Assembly: GCF_002954225.1 (NCBI RefSeq)
Contig: NZ_PPTH01000016.1
Span: forward strand, 191,114 to 255,113
Reading direction: 5' to 3'
Length of the DNA: 64,000 nucleotides
DNA from: Arthrobacter ruber
Lineage (GTDB): Bacteria > Actinomycetota > Actinomycetes > Actinomycetales > Micrococcaceae
Made by a program: the position numbers and the translations under genes. Numbering within the stretch: the stretch's first letter is position 1; every line of letters begins with the position of its first letter. Below, piece by piece: positions 49,716-57,908 of this stretch. The notes under the pieces are model-generated. The model did no database searches. It was not told the origin of the DNA and was given only the letters and a program-made list of their open reading frames with translations.

Positions 49716-50323
49716 GCGCCTACACCATCCCCTACGTCACGGTGCGGCACGGCAACGGGTCGCAGCAGACCCTCGACATCTACAGCACCCTGCTGTCCGA
49801 GCGGATCATCTACCTCGGTACGCCACTGGACGACGGCGTGGCCAACGCGCTCATCGCGCAGCTGCTCCACCTGGAGTCCGTGAGCGCGTCGCTGCCGATC
49901 GACCTGTACATCAACTCACCGGGCGGGTCCATCAGCGCGATGCTGGCCGTGTACGACGCGATGCAGTACGTCACTCCGCCGGTCCGCACCACGTGCATCG
50001 GGCAGGCGACCTTCACCGCGGCGGTGCTGCTCGCCGGTGGTGAGCACGGTGCCCGCTCGATCCTGCCGCGGGGGCGTGTGGTGCTGCACCAGCCGACCAT
50101 CGAGACGGGACGGGGCACCATCCCGGACCTGATCCTCGAGGCCGACGAGGTGGAGCGGATCAAGGCCCTGCTCGACGAGCTCCTGGCCCGCCACACGGGC
50201 AGGACCGTGGAGGACATCAGGCAGGACACGGACCGGAACCTCGTCCTCGACGCCGGACAGGCGGTGCTCTACGGGGTGGTCGACCACGTGGTCGAGTACC
50301 GGAAGACGGAGCTGCTGGCGTAG
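49712..50323 (+). CDS. ClpP-like subunit lacking the catalytic serine
   Basis: A 203-residue ClpP homologue. The fold words are intact (YLGTPLDDGVANALIAQLLHLE, YINSPGGSISAML, RVVLHQPTIE). His126 and Asp172 of the triad are in place. The serine position reads CIGQATFTAAVLL instead of GQAASMG, so Phe101 replaces the nucleophile. It should be proteolytically dead and act as a structural or regulatory partner, like ClpR of plants and cyanobacteria. Tight coupling (ATGA) with the active subunit supports assembly into one complex. This reading assumes the standard ClpP alignment around GQA. Confidence 0.88.
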   Translation: MSAYTIPYVTVRHGNGSQQTLDIYSTLLSERIIYLGTPLDDGVANALIAQLLHLESVSASLPIDLYINSPGGSISAMLAVYDAMQYVTPPVRTTCIGQATFTAAVLLAGGEHGARSILPRGRVVLHQPTIETGRGTIPDLILEADEVERIKALLDELLARHTGRTVEDIRQDTDRNLVLDAGQAVLYGVVDHVVEYRKTELLA

Positions 50324-50356
50324 GGGCGGCTCAGGCGGCTCGCGGTGCGGGCGGGG

Positions 50357-50731
50357 TCAGGCGGCGAGGTTCACCCGGGGCGAGCCGCCCTGCGCCATCC
50401 GCGTCGTGGCATGCGAGCTGAGCGTCCGTACTGTGACGCCGAGCGACCGGGCGACGGCCGCGAGGATCTCCGAGGAGGCGTCCTTGCGTCCGCGTTCGAT
50501 CTCCGAGAGGTACTGCGGCGAGATGGCCGCGCGGGTTGCCACATCCGTCAGCCGCTCACCGCGGTTCTGGCGGAGCTCCCGCAGCACGTCGCCGTACGCC
50601 TCGCGCAGGAGCGGTTCGCGTCCCCGTCCGACGGCTTCCGGAGGCCCGGCCGGCCTGTGCTGCTCCCGCGGCGGGGTGTCCCGCCGTCGTGCGGTCGTTG
50701 CAGGTGTCGGGAAGTACAGGATCTCGCCCAT
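50357..50731 (-). CDS. XRE-family regulator, ClgR-like
   Basis: A 124-residue DNA-binding protein. The Cro/CI-type helix-turn-helix is YGDVLRELRQNRGERLTDVATRAAISPQYLSEIERGRKDASSEILAAVARSLGV. The word SPQYLSEIERGRKDASSEIL is very close to ClgR, the activator of clp genes in actinobacteria. The N terminus (1-40) is Pro/Arg-rich and not conserved. Its position convergent to the two clpP-like genes supports a role in their control, although ClgR sites were not found with confidence. A long inverted repeat lies just upstream of its start. Confidence 0.85.
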   Translation of the reverse strand: MGEILYFPTPATTARRRDTPPREQHRPAGPPEAVGRGREPLLREAYGDVLRELRQNRGERLTDVATRAAISPQYLSEIERGRKDASSEILAAVARSLGVTVRTLSSHATTRMAQGGSPRVNLAA

Positions 50732-50764
50732 GCAGTCGAACTGTAGTCCCGTCGACGCCGGATG

Positions 50765-50797
50765 GGGGACCGCTCTGCTCAGAGCAGAGCAGTCCCC
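50765..50797. repeat. Inverted repeat between ABC permease and ClgR-like gene
   Basis: GGGGAC and GCTCTGCT pair with AGCAGAGC and GTCCCC around a CAG centre, with one mismatch. It lies 34 bases before the XRE start and 53 bases after the permease stop, all minus strand. It may be a terminator for the ABC operon or an operator for the regulator. Confidence 0.55.
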
Positions 50798-50849
50798 GAG
50801 GCTCGACCCCGGTTCCGGGGCCGATGAGCGCCCCGACGACAGCCCGGGT

Positions 50850-51611
50850 TCAGGCGGTCCTGCGCCGGTAGGTGATGGTCGCCGCGGCGTAGGCCAGGAC
50901 CAGGAGGCCGAGGGTCCATGCCAGGGCGGTCCAGATGTCGCTGCTCACCGGCTGCTGTGCGAGCAGGTTCCGGATGGTGTCGACGATCGAGGTGACCGGC
51001 TGGTTCTCCGCGAACCAGCGCACCGGTCCGGGCATGGAGTCCGTGGGGGCGAAGGCCGAACTGACGAACGGGAGGAAGATCAGTGGGTAGGAGAACGCGC
51101 TCGCGCCGTCGACGGTCTTGGCGGACAGGCCCGCTATCACCGCCATCCAGGTCAGGGCCAGGGTGAAGAGCACCAGCATGCCCGCGACCCCGAGCCAGGC
51201 GCCGAGACCGGCCGACGAGCGGAAGCCCAGGAGGAGCGCGACGCCGATGACGATCGCCAGCGACACGAGATTCGCGGCGAGCGAGGTGAGGACGTGCGCC
51301 CACAGCATGCTGGAGCGGGCGATGGGCATGGACTGAAAGCGCTCGAAGATCCCGCTCTGCAGGTCGAGGAACAGCCGGTAGGCGGTGTACGCGACGCCGG
51401 AGGCGATCGTGATGAGCAGGACACCGGGCAGCAGGTAGTTCACGTAGGAGGTGGACCCGGTGTCGATCGCCCCTCCCAGCACGTAGACGAACAGGAGCAT
51501 GATCGCCACGGGCATGATCGCCGTCGTCACGATCGTGTCCATGCTGCGGGTGATGTGGCGCAGGGACCTGCCGGTCAGGGCTGCGGTGTCACCGACGAAG
51601 TGCGTGCTCAT
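50850..51611 (-). CDS. ABC-2 type transporter permease (DrrB-like)
   Basis: A 253-residue permease with six hydrophobic helices. It begins DTAALTGRSLRHITRSMDTIVTTAIMPVAIMLLFVYVLGG, the usual start of the DrrB daunorubicin-resistance group. The family motif GIFERFQSMPIARSSMLWAHV lies in the cytoplasmic loop. The C-terminal helix is LAWTLGLLVLAYAAATITYRR. It works with the ATPase encoded directly before it (1-base overlap, TGATG) to export a drug or lipid. The substrate is unknown. Last gene of the PadR operon. Confidence 0.88.
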   Translation of the reverse strand: MSTHFVGDTAALTGRSLRHITRSMDTIVTTAIMPVAIMLLFVYVLGGAIDTGSTSYVNYLLPGVLLITIASGVAYTAYRLFLDLQSGIFERFQSMPIARSSMLWAHVLTSLAANLVSLAIVIGVALLLGFRSSAGLGAWLGVAGMLVLFTLALTWMAVIAGLSAKTVDGASAFSYPLIFLPFVSSAFAPTDSMPGPVRWFAENQPVTSIVDTIRNLLAQQPVSSDIWTALAWTLGLLVLAYAAATITYRRRTA

Positions 51612-52405
51612 CAGGAGTCCTTCCGGGTCCGCTGGTCCGCCGCGGTGCCTGCGGTGCCGGTGATCGCGAGGAACACGTCCTCGAGGGTGGGCTGCTTCTC
51701 GACGTACTCGATGCGGGCGGGTGGAAGGAGCTGCCTGAGGTCGGCGAGTGTGCCATCGGCGATGATCCGGCCCTCGTGCAGGACCGCGATGCGGTCGGCG
51801 AGGTGCTCGGCCTCGTCGAGGTACTGGGTGGTCAGCAGCACCGTGGTGCCCTGCCCGGCCAGCTCACGGACCGCCCGCCACACCTCGAGCCTCGCCTCGG
51901 GGTCGAGGCCCGTGGTCGGCTCGTCGAGGAAGATGACCGGCGGGCGGCCGATCAGGCTCATGGCGATGTCCAGGCGGCGGCGCATGCCGCCCGAGTAGGT
52001 CGCCGCCTTGCGGCTACCCGCCTCGGTCAGCGCGAAGCGCTGCAGCAGGTCGTCGGCGATCGTGCCCGGGTCCTTCAGGTGCCGCAGCTTCGCGACGAGC
52101 ACGAGGTTCTCGCGTCCGCTGAGCACTTCGTCGACGGCCGCGAACTGTCCGGTGAGGCTGATCGACTCCCGGACCTCGGCCGCCTGCGCGGCGACGTCGA
52201 AGCCGTTGACGCCGGCGCTCCCGGCGTCCGCAGAGAGCAGCGTGGACAGGATCTTCACCACGGTGGTCTTGCCGGCGCCGTTGGAGCCGAGCAGCGCGAA
52301 GATACTGCCGCGTGCGACGGCGAAATCGACCCCGCGCAACACGTGGACCTCCCTGTACGACTTCTCGAGGCCCCGCACCTCGATGGCCGTGGCCGGCGTG
52401 CTCAT
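51611..52405 (-). CDS. ABC transporter ATP-binding protein (DrrA-like)
   Basis: A 264-residue ATPase. Walker A is GSNGAGKTT, the Q-loop is SLTGQFAAVDEVLSGRENL, the signature is YSGGMRRRLDIAMSL, Walker B is VIFLDEPTTGLDP and the H-loop is TTQYLDEAEHLADR. The YSGGMRRRLD and TGQFAAVDE words are characteristic of the DrrA group. Its start overlaps the DUF1048 stop by four bases. It powers the following permease. Expression should be controlled by the PadR protein at the operon head. Confidence 0.93.
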   Translation of the reverse strand: MSTPATAIEVRGLEKSYREVHVLRGVDFAVARGSIFALLGSNGAGKTTVVKILSTLLSADAGSAGVNGFDVAAQAAEVRESISLTGQFAAVDEVLSGRENLVLVAKLRHLKDPGTIADDLLQRFALTEAGSRKAATYSGGMRRRLDIAMSLIGRPPVIFLDEPTTGLDPEARLEVWRAVRELAGQGTTVLLTTQYLDEAEHLADRIAVLHEGRIIADGTLADLRQLLPPARIEYVEKQPTLEDVFLAITGTAGTAADQRTRKDS

Positions 52406-52767
52406 CGCGCGCCTCCCCGCTCCGCCTCGTCGATGGCCCTGGCGAGGCGGTTCCGTTCCTTGCGGATCCAGCTCCCGCCGTCGTAGTTCTCCATGAACGA
52501 ATCGGCGAACTCCGCCGGGTCCGCGCCGACGACGTCCCGGATCGGTGTTCCCGCCGCGACGCTCTGCTCGAGCAGGTCCGCGAGATCGGTGAGCATCGCG
52601 ATGAGGCTCTCCCCGTTGCCGCTCGGGCCGAGGTTCAGGAGATAGCGCTCGAGTGCGAGTGCGACCTCACGGTAGCCCTCGGGCAGCTGCCGGACGCGTT
52701 CCCTGTACTCCCTGTAGCGCTTCTTGTCGCCGAGGTCCCCTACGATCTTCTCTAGCCACATGGTCAT
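52402..52767 (-). CDS. DUF1048 protein
   Basis: A 121-residue, mostly helical soluble protein of the DUF1048 family. It contains KKRYREYRERVRQLPEGYREVALALERYLLNLG and GADPAEFADSFMENYDGGSWIRKERNRL, both typical. Members nearly always sit between a PadR regulator and an ABC exporter, as here. The function is unknown; a role in transporter or regulator modulation is likely from context only. It overlaps both neighbours by four bases, so the four genes are one tightly coupled operon. Confidence 0.88.
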   Translation of the reverse strand: MTMWLEKIVGDLGDKKRYREYRERVRQLPEGYREVALALERYLLNLGPSGNGESLIAMLTDLADLLEQSVAAGTPIRDVVGADPAEFADSFMENYDGGSWIRKERNRLARAIDEAERGGAR

Positions 52768-53093
52768 GCCCCTTCGTCGCGGAGCTGTTCGAGCCGGTCC
52801 GAGAGGAAGCTCCAGGTCCTCCAGAACTCATTGAGGTATTCCTGCCCCTGTGCGTTGAGCGAGTACACCTTCCGCGGCGGGCCCTTCTCGGACGGGACCT
52901 TCTCCACGTCCACGAGTCCCCGCTGTTCGATGCGGATGAGGAGCGCGTAGATGGTCCCCTCCGCGATGTCCGTGAACCCCTGATCCCGGAGCCACGTGGT
53001 GATCTCGTACCCGTAGGCCGACCGGCCGGCCAGGATGGCCAGGACGATCCCTTCGAGGGTGCCCTTGAGCATCTCCGTCGCCTGCTTGCTCAT
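52764..53093 (-). CDS. PadR-family transcriptional regulator
   Basis: A 109-residue regulator. The winged helix is LKGTLEGIVLAILAGRSAYGYEITTWLRDQGFTDIAEGTIYALLIRIEQRGLV, with the GTIYALL recognition helix typical of PadR. The C-terminal helix EYLNEFWRTWSFLSDRLEQL makes the dimer. It heads the PadR-DUF1048-ATPase-permease operon and probably represses it until a toxic substrate binds. GGTACC repeats just upstream are candidate operator sites. GGAGGGGC precedes the ATG. Confidence 0.92.
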   Translation of the reverse strand: MSKQATEMLKGTLEGIVLAILAGRSAYGYEITTWLRDQGFTDIAEGTIYALLIRIEQRGLVDVEKVPSEKGPPRKVYSLNAQGQEYLNEFWRTWSFLSDRLEQLRDEGA

Positions 53094-53122
53094 GGTGCCC
53101 CTCCAGCTACTCAGTGTCGCTT

Positions 53123-53156
53123 GGTACCGCTACAACGTAACACTAGGTACCGGTAC
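53123..53156 (-). promoter_or_regulatory. GGTACC repeats upstream of the padR operon
   Basis: The palindrome GGTACC occurs at 53123-53128 and 53146-53151, 23 bases apart (about two helical turns), followed by a further GGTAC at 53152. They lie 30-63 bases before the padR ATG, where promoter elements should be. Probably the PadR operator. Confidence 0.5.
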
Positions 53157-53181
53157 ATAGCAATAGGAGGTACTGTCGACG

Positions 53182-53564
53182 TCACCGCGCCGCGGGATGC
53201 CGGACGCCGCTGCAACGGCATGAGTCCGCTGCACGCATGCGGAGACAGAAGGCAGGGTGGGTCGGGCGGCGGACAGTGGCGGCTTCCCAGGATGACTCGT
53301 GCCGCGGTGATGTCGTGAGCGCCGCTATGTGCCGTGCAATCCAGGCGACTGCCTCGTCCTCGGAGGTGAAGCAGCCGGTCGGGTGCACCGCCGTCCGGGC
53401 CCCTCCGGAGAGGACCTCGTCGTGAGGCCATGGGCCGCGTCGTGGCCGGAGACCACGGATCCCTCCACCCACTGCAGGTGCTGGATGCCATCCGGACGCA
53501 GGCTCACCCACGCCTTGCCGCCGGCAGCCCGCACGCATCGAAGCTCACGGCCTCGCCCCATCAC
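53182..53564 (-). pseudogene. Possible frameshifted small gene
   Basis: On the minus strand one frame reads GGKAWVSLRPDGIQHLQWVEGSVVSGHDAAHG to about 53435. A second frame continues PHDEVLSGGARTAVHPTGCFTSEDEAVAWIARHIAAL from there to about 53290. Joined, they would give a plausible protein of about 90 residues, which suggests a one-base frameshift in a small hypothetical gene. No family is recognised, and the rest of 53094-53705 holds no other gene. Confidence 0.25.
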
Positions 53565-53705
53565 TGCGAAGACTACGTGTCGGGATCGGCAGGGACCGGT
53601 GACGACGCCCGTTTCCCCGCCGCCCCTGCGCTGGACCCCTGAAGCGGCCGCACCGCCGCGGTGGATGGCCCCGGGGGCGCGACGCCGATCAGGTGAAGGG
53701 GAGCC

Positions 53706-54032
53706 CTACAGCTGGTCCTCGAGGTGGAAGACCTCCTCGAGCCGCATGAAGCCCTCGTCCGGCCGGCCCTCCAGCGCCACGAAGAACGGGGACATCTCCG
53801 CCTGCCACCGCGCGTTGACCTCGGTACCCGCCATGGCGGCCTGGGAGGCGGCGAAGTCCTCGCACTCCACGTACCCGATCAGCAGCCCGTCCGGGCGCAG
53901 GAACAGCGAGTAGTTGTTCCACCCGGTGTCCTTCAGGGCCCGTGCCATGTCCGGCCAGATGGCCGCGTGGCGTTCGCGGTACTCGGGGATCCGCTCGGGG
54001 CGGACCTGCAGCTGGAAGCACACGCGTTCCAT
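53706..54032 (-). CDS. rhaM: L-rhamnose mutarotase
   Basis: A 108-residue ferredoxin-fold enzyme that interconverts alpha and beta L-rhamnose, speeding uptake into the catabolic pathway. Marks are CFQLQVRPERIPEYRERHAAIWPDMARALKDTGWNNYSLFL, with the catalytic His, DGLLIGYVECEDF and the late MRLEEVFHLEDQL. The length is standard. It lies 30 bases after the isomerase-like gene on the same strand and is probably the last gene of the transport operon. Confidence 0.93.
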   Translation of the reverse strand: MERVCFQLQVRPERIPEYRERHAAIWPDMARALKDTGWNNYSLFLRPDGLLIGYVECEDFAASQAAMAGTEVNARWQAEMSPFFVALEGRPDEGFMRLEEVFHLEDQL

Positions 54033-54062
54033 GGATCTCCGTTCTACGTCGGTCGAGAAAAG

Positions 54063-55532
54063 TCAGAGGGTCACGTGGCGGTGCTCGACGCCGAGGAGGG
54101 ACGCCGCAGCCCGGACGTCGCCTGCGCGGTGGCCCACGCACAGCGCCCAGTGGTGGCCGATGCCCGTCCGGCTCCACTCGTCCACCCACAGTCCGGGGTC
54201 CCCGCCGAAGTCCACGCGGGAGGTCGTGTTGCCGATCGCGAGCAGCGGGCCGGGCACCACGGTGCCCTCGGAGGTCACGAAGACGTAGGAGCCGTCCGGG
54301 TCCTGGCCGATTCCGAACGTGGTGACGGGCCCGTGGCGCACGTCGAACTCCACCGAGACGCCCCAGCCGCGCTTGCCGTGGTAGACCCCGAGCCCGCGCA
54401 GCAGGGGGTCGGCGGCGCTGACCGCGAGATGGGCCGGTCCGTCGTGGCCCATCTCCACCACGTTGTCGAAGAAGTTGAGCGCCTGGATCTCCGTGAAGGA
54501 GCCGCCGGCACCCATGGCCTGCGCCGCCAGCATGGCGATGGAGGTCCGCAGTTCGTACTCGCCCGCCATGGGGACGCCACGCGCGGTGAGGATCGAGGCA
54601 CCGAGGATCATTCCCGCCCCGAGGCGTTCGTGCTGCTCCCCCGCGAGGCCGCGGTGGTAGTAGGCGAGGGAGTCGAGGTCGAACTCCGTGACGAGCCGGT
54701 CGAGCCCCACCGAGACCTTCGCGCCCCACGCGAAGTCGTCGTCGTCCACCGACACGTCCACGGTGAAGAGGCTGCGGGCCAACGCCATGCGCTCGCGGAC
54801 CTGCCCGTCCGTCACCTCACCGACGAACTCGCGCAGGTCGTCGAACTCGACCACCTCCACGTGCGAGCCGAACGTCGTCGAGACGGTGGTGGAGTCGGTG
54901 GAGACGTCGAGCATGCCCGGGTACACGTGCCCCATGAGCCCGTGGCGGGCGTGCCGCAGCCTGCCGCGCACCGCTGCCGCGTGGACCCACTGGTCGATGC
55001 GCTCCCACGCGGACTCCTGCGTGAGGTACCCGGACACCGACCGGAACGGGATGCCGGCGCGCCTGAAGACGTTCGCGACCTCGGGCACCGGGCACTGGCC
55101 GCAGTACGCGAGCCACTTGCCGGTGTCGAAATTGGCGTGGTCCATGGCCTCGGTGGGCTGCAGGTCGATCACGAGGACCGGGGTCTGCGAGCGCTGCGCG
55201 ATCGGCAGCACCATCGACGACGTCAGGTAGGTGGTGAGGAAGATGACGATCAGGTCGCAGTCCGCGCGCCTCAGCTGCTCGGCGGCCACCGCCGCCTCGC
55301 GGGCGTCGGAGACGAAGCCGACGTCGGTCACTTCGGCGTCGAGCGCGGTGAACCGATCGGTGACGTAGCGGGCCGATTCCTGCAGCTGCGGCAGGAGATC
55401 AGGGAACTGCGGCCAGTACGCGCCGAGCCCGCCCGAGACGAGCCCGAGCCGGGTAGGACGGCGGCGGATCGGCTCGAGCAGTCCGGACAGCGCGAGCGGG
55501 GCGGAGGACGAGACCGGGAAGTCGCTGGTCAT
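54063..55532 (-). CDS. L-arabinose/L-fucose isomerase-family protein
   Basis: A 489-residue protein of the arabinose/fucose isomerase fold. Marks are LGLVSGGLGAYWPQFPDLLPQL, DCDLIVIFLTTYLTSSMVLPIAQ, GQCPVPEVANVFRRAGIP, ALAYYHRGL-like SLAYYHRGLAGEQHE, GAGGSFTEIQALNFFDNVVEMGHDGPAHLAV, and WSRTGIGHHWALCVGH. The Glu and His of the metal site are present. It lies in a rhamnose operon that already has a true L-rhamnose isomerase, so it may handle another sugar brought in by the same transporter or have a different role. An intercistronic hairpin separates it from the binding-protein gene. Confidence 0.83.
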   Translation of the reverse strand: MTSDFPVSSSAPLALSGLLEPIRRRPTRLGLVSGGLGAYWPQFPDLLPQLQESARYVTDRFTALDAEVTDVGFVSDAREAAVAAEQLRRADCDLIVIFLTTYLTSSMVLPIAQRSQTPVLVIDLQPTEAMDHANFDTGKWLAYCGQCPVPEVANVFRRAGIPFRSVSGYLTQESAWERIDQWVHAAAVRGRLRHARHGLMGHVYPGMLDVSTDSTTVSTTFGSHVEVVEFDDLREFVGEVTDGQVRERMALARSLFTVDVSVDDDDFAWGAKVSVGLDRLVTEFDLDSLAYYHRGLAGEQHERLGAGMILGASILTARGVPMAGEYELRTSIAMLAAQAMGAGGSFTEIQALNFFDNVVEMGHDGPAHLAVSAADPLLRGLGVYHGKRGWGVSVEFDVRHGPVTTFGIGQDPDGSYVFVTSEGTVVPGPLLAIGNTTSRVDFGGDPGLWVDEWSRTGIGHHWALCVGHRAGDVRAAASLLGVEHRHVTL

Positions 55533-55576
55533 GGGTGCTCCTGGGACGGGCGGGACGGGGGCAGGGGGACGGACGA

Positions 55577-55607
55577 GGGCGGGGCGCCCGGAAGGAGCGC
55601 CCCGCCC
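55577..55607 (-). terminator. Intercistronic hairpin after the binding-protein gene
   Basis: An 11-base perfect GC stem (GGGCGGGGCGC / GCGCCCCGCCC) with a 9-base loop lies between the substrate-binding-protein stop (55614) and the isomerase-like start (55532). It probably reduces read-through or stabilises the upstream mRNA. Confidence 0.7.
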
Positions 55608-55613
55608 GTGCGA

Positions 55614-56681
55614 CTAGAAGTCGTAGTCGTCGATGTTCTCCGCGTTGAACACGGTCGGCGGGCCCACCAGCACGATCCCGCCCTCGCCGACCTCGCGCTC
55701 GCCGAGCTCACCGGCCTCGAAGGAGTCGCCGACCTCGCCGGTGATCGAGCCGTCGGCCAGCGCCTTGCCCGCGAAGGCCGCCACGTAGCCGAGCTGTGCC
55801 GGGTCCCAGAGGGCGAACTCGGAGACCGTGCCGTCCTTGACGAACGGCCGCATCTCGTTCGGCAGTCCGAGCCCGGTCAGCGCCACCTTGCCCTTGTACT
55901 CCGACGTGGAGAGGTACCGCGCCGTCGCGGCGATGCCCACCGTCGTCGGCGAGATGATGCCCTTGAGGTCCGGGTAGGCCTGCAGCAGGCCCTGGGCCTC
56001 CTGAAAGGACTTGGTGTCGTCGTCGTCGCCGTACACCTTCGCCACGAGCTCGATGTTCGCGTAGTCGGGGTTGGCGGCGAGCTCCTCCTCCATGAACTTG
56101 ATCCATTCGTTCTGGTTGGTGGCGTTGGCGGTGGCCGAGAGGATCGCGATCTCGCCCTCGCCGCCGATCTGCTCCGAGATGAGCTCGAGCTGGATCAGGG
56201 CCACGTCCTTGGCGTTGACCTGGCTGACGAAGAGGTCGCGGTAATCGGGGTTGGTGTCGGAGTCGAACGCGACGATCTTGGCACCCGCGGTGCGGGCCTC
56301 CTCGAGGGCGGGCCCGACGGCGTCGGGATCGTTGGCGGCGATCACGATCACGTTGGTGCCGCGCTGCGTCTCGGCGTTGATGAAGGACACCTGGCTGGAG
56401 GCGCTGGCATCCAGCGGGCCGACCACCTCCGAGGAGACGAACCCGGCCTCCGTCGCGCCGTCCTCACCGCCGCCCAGCACCACGTCGGTGTAGGGGTTGT
56501 TGAGCTGCTTGGGGATGAACGTGATCGTCTGCTCGCCGTCCGACCCGCTGCCGCCTTCCGTGCCGCCGCCACCCTCGGTGGCCGCACCGCCACCGCAGGC
56601 ACTGAGGACCAGCGCGGCGCTCGTCGCGAGAGCCGCGAACGCCGCCCGGCGCCGGGTGGATCCGGAATGAATAGACCTCAT
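55614..56681 (-). CDS. rhaS: Rhamnose ABC transporter substrate-binding lipoprotein
   Basis: A 355-residue periplasmic-type binding protein anchored by lipid. The signal ends with the lipobox LVLSAC, followed by a Gly/Glu-rich linker. The type I fold starts TITFIPKQLNNPYTDVVLGG. Further words are NVIVIAANDPDAVGPALEEAR, DSDTNPDYRDLFVSQVN and WDPAQLGYVAAF, all typical of RhaS-like proteins. The ATG follows AAAGGAAAA. It delivers L-rhamnose to the two permeases encoded upstream. Confidence 0.9.
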   Translation of the reverse strand: MRSIHSGSTRRRAAFAALATSAALVLSACGGGAATEGGGGTEGGSGSDGEQTITFIPKQLNNPYTDVVLGGGEDGATEAGFVSSEVVGPLDASASSQVSFINAETQRGTNVIVIAANDPDAVGPALEEARTAGAKIVAFDSDTNPDYRDLFVSQVNAKDVALIQLELISEQIGGEGEIAILSATANATNQNEWIKFMEEELAANPDYANIELVAKVYGDDDDTKSFQEAQGLLQAYPDLKGIISPTTVGIAATARYLSTSEYKGKVALTGLGLPNEMRPFVKDGTVSEFALWDPAQLGYVAAFAGKALADGSITGEVGDSFEAGELGEREVGEGGIVLVGPPTVFNAENIDDYDF

Positions 56682-56741
56682 CGTTTTTCCTTTCGAAGGG
56701 CGCTGGGAACCAGACGCCGGGTGCAACCCCAGGGGGACGGC

Positions 56742-57908
56742 CTAGGGAAGTGGTGCTGCGCGGACCTGCCTGGCATGGCGTGCCCGCTGGACGGCGGCGG
56801 CGATGTTCGGCGCCACCACGGAGAGGATGAGAAGGGACCCCGTCACGATGATGAGGACCACCTCGGAGACGCGGTCCAGTTTGAGCGCGTAGTTGATGGT
56901 GCCGATCAGCAGCACACCGGCGAGCACGCCCGGGATGGACCCCTTGCCGCCGAAGATCGAGACGCCGCCCAGCAGCACGGCGGCGATGACCGCCAGCTCG
57001 AGTCCGCTCGCGTTGTCGCTGCGGGCGCTCGAGTAGCGGAGCGTCCAGTAGATGCCGGCGAGCGCCGAGACGGTCCCGGTGGCCAGGTAGAGCACGAACT
57101 TGGAGCGGGCCACGTCGATGCCCACGAAGGTCGCGGCCTCCCTGCTGTATCCGAGGGCGAAGAGCCCTCGGCCGAACGGCGTGAAGTGCAGGACGACGGC
57201 GAACGCGATGATCAGCACCACCACGCCGATCATCACCGTGGGGATCCCCGTGCCGCCGATCTTCGAGGTGAAGAACGACGTGAGCCCGGGCGGGAAGTTC
57301 GCCACCGCGTTGTCGCCGATCACCACGAGGGCGAGGCCGCGGAACAGGGCGAGCGTGCCGATCGTGACGGCGAGGGACGGCAGACCGAGATAGGCGATGA
57401 GCACCCCGTTGAACGCGCCGGCCACGAGGCCCGCGAGGACGCAGATCACCAGGACGAGCGCGATCGGCATGCCGCCCTGCCAGAGGACGCCCATGAGGGC
57501 GCTGGTGAGCCCGGCGATGCTCGCCACCGAGAGGTCGATCTCGCCGGAGATGATCACGAGCGTCATCGGCAGGGCGATGAGCAGCGTGGGGATCACGTCC
57601 AGGAGCAGGAAGCCGACGGTGACGGGCGAGGCGAAGCGCGGGATGGCGATGCTCGCGTAGAGCACGACGACGACGAGCACGTAGATCATGATCGCGTCGC
57701 GTCCGAGCAGGACCCGCGCGGCGCCCGTCCGGCCCTTGGGGACGGCGAGCACCTTGGTGGTGTCCGCCTTCCCCGCGGCGGGCCGGCGCGTGCTCTTCTC
57801 CTCGGAGGTCCTCGTACCTGGGGCGGCCATGCGCTTGCCTCTCACTGGTTTCTCCGTCGGGCCCTGCTCGGGATCGACGGCGGTCCGGGAACGCGACGGA
57901 TCAGACAT
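56742..57908 (-). CDS. Rhamnose ABC transporter permease (second)
   Basis: A 388-residue permease of the ribose/rhamnose (RbsC-like) family. An unusually long, basic, hydrophilic N terminus (about 65 residues, including KPVRGKRMAAPGTRTSEEKSTRRP-type sequence) precedes about ten helices. Family words are PMTLVIISGEIDLSVASIAGLTSALMG and AYLGLPSLAVTIGTLALFRGLALVV, then LAVIAAVLLGGVSIFGGKGS. It overlaps the first permease gene by 8 bases. The two probably form a heterodimer, equivalent to RhaP/RhaQ. Confidence 0.89.
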   Translation of the reverse strand: MSDPSRSRTAVDPEQGPTEKPVRGKRMAAPGTRTSEEKSTRRPAAGKADTTKVLAVPKGRTGAARVLLGRDAIMIYVLVVVVLYASIAIPRFASPVTVGFLLLDVIPTLLIALPMTLVIISGEIDLSVASIAGLTSALMGVLWQGGMPIALVLVICVLAGLVAGAFNGVLIAYLGLPSLAVTIGTLALFRGLALVVIGDNAVANFPPGLTSFFTSKIGGTGIPTVMIGVVVLIIAFAVVLHFTPFGRGLFALGYSREAATFVGIDVARSKFVLYLATGTVSALAGIYWTLRYSSARSDNASGLELAVIAAVLLGGVSIFGGKGSIPGVLAGVLLIGTINYALKLDRVSEVVLIIVTGSLLILSVVAPNIAAAVQRARHARQVRAAPLP

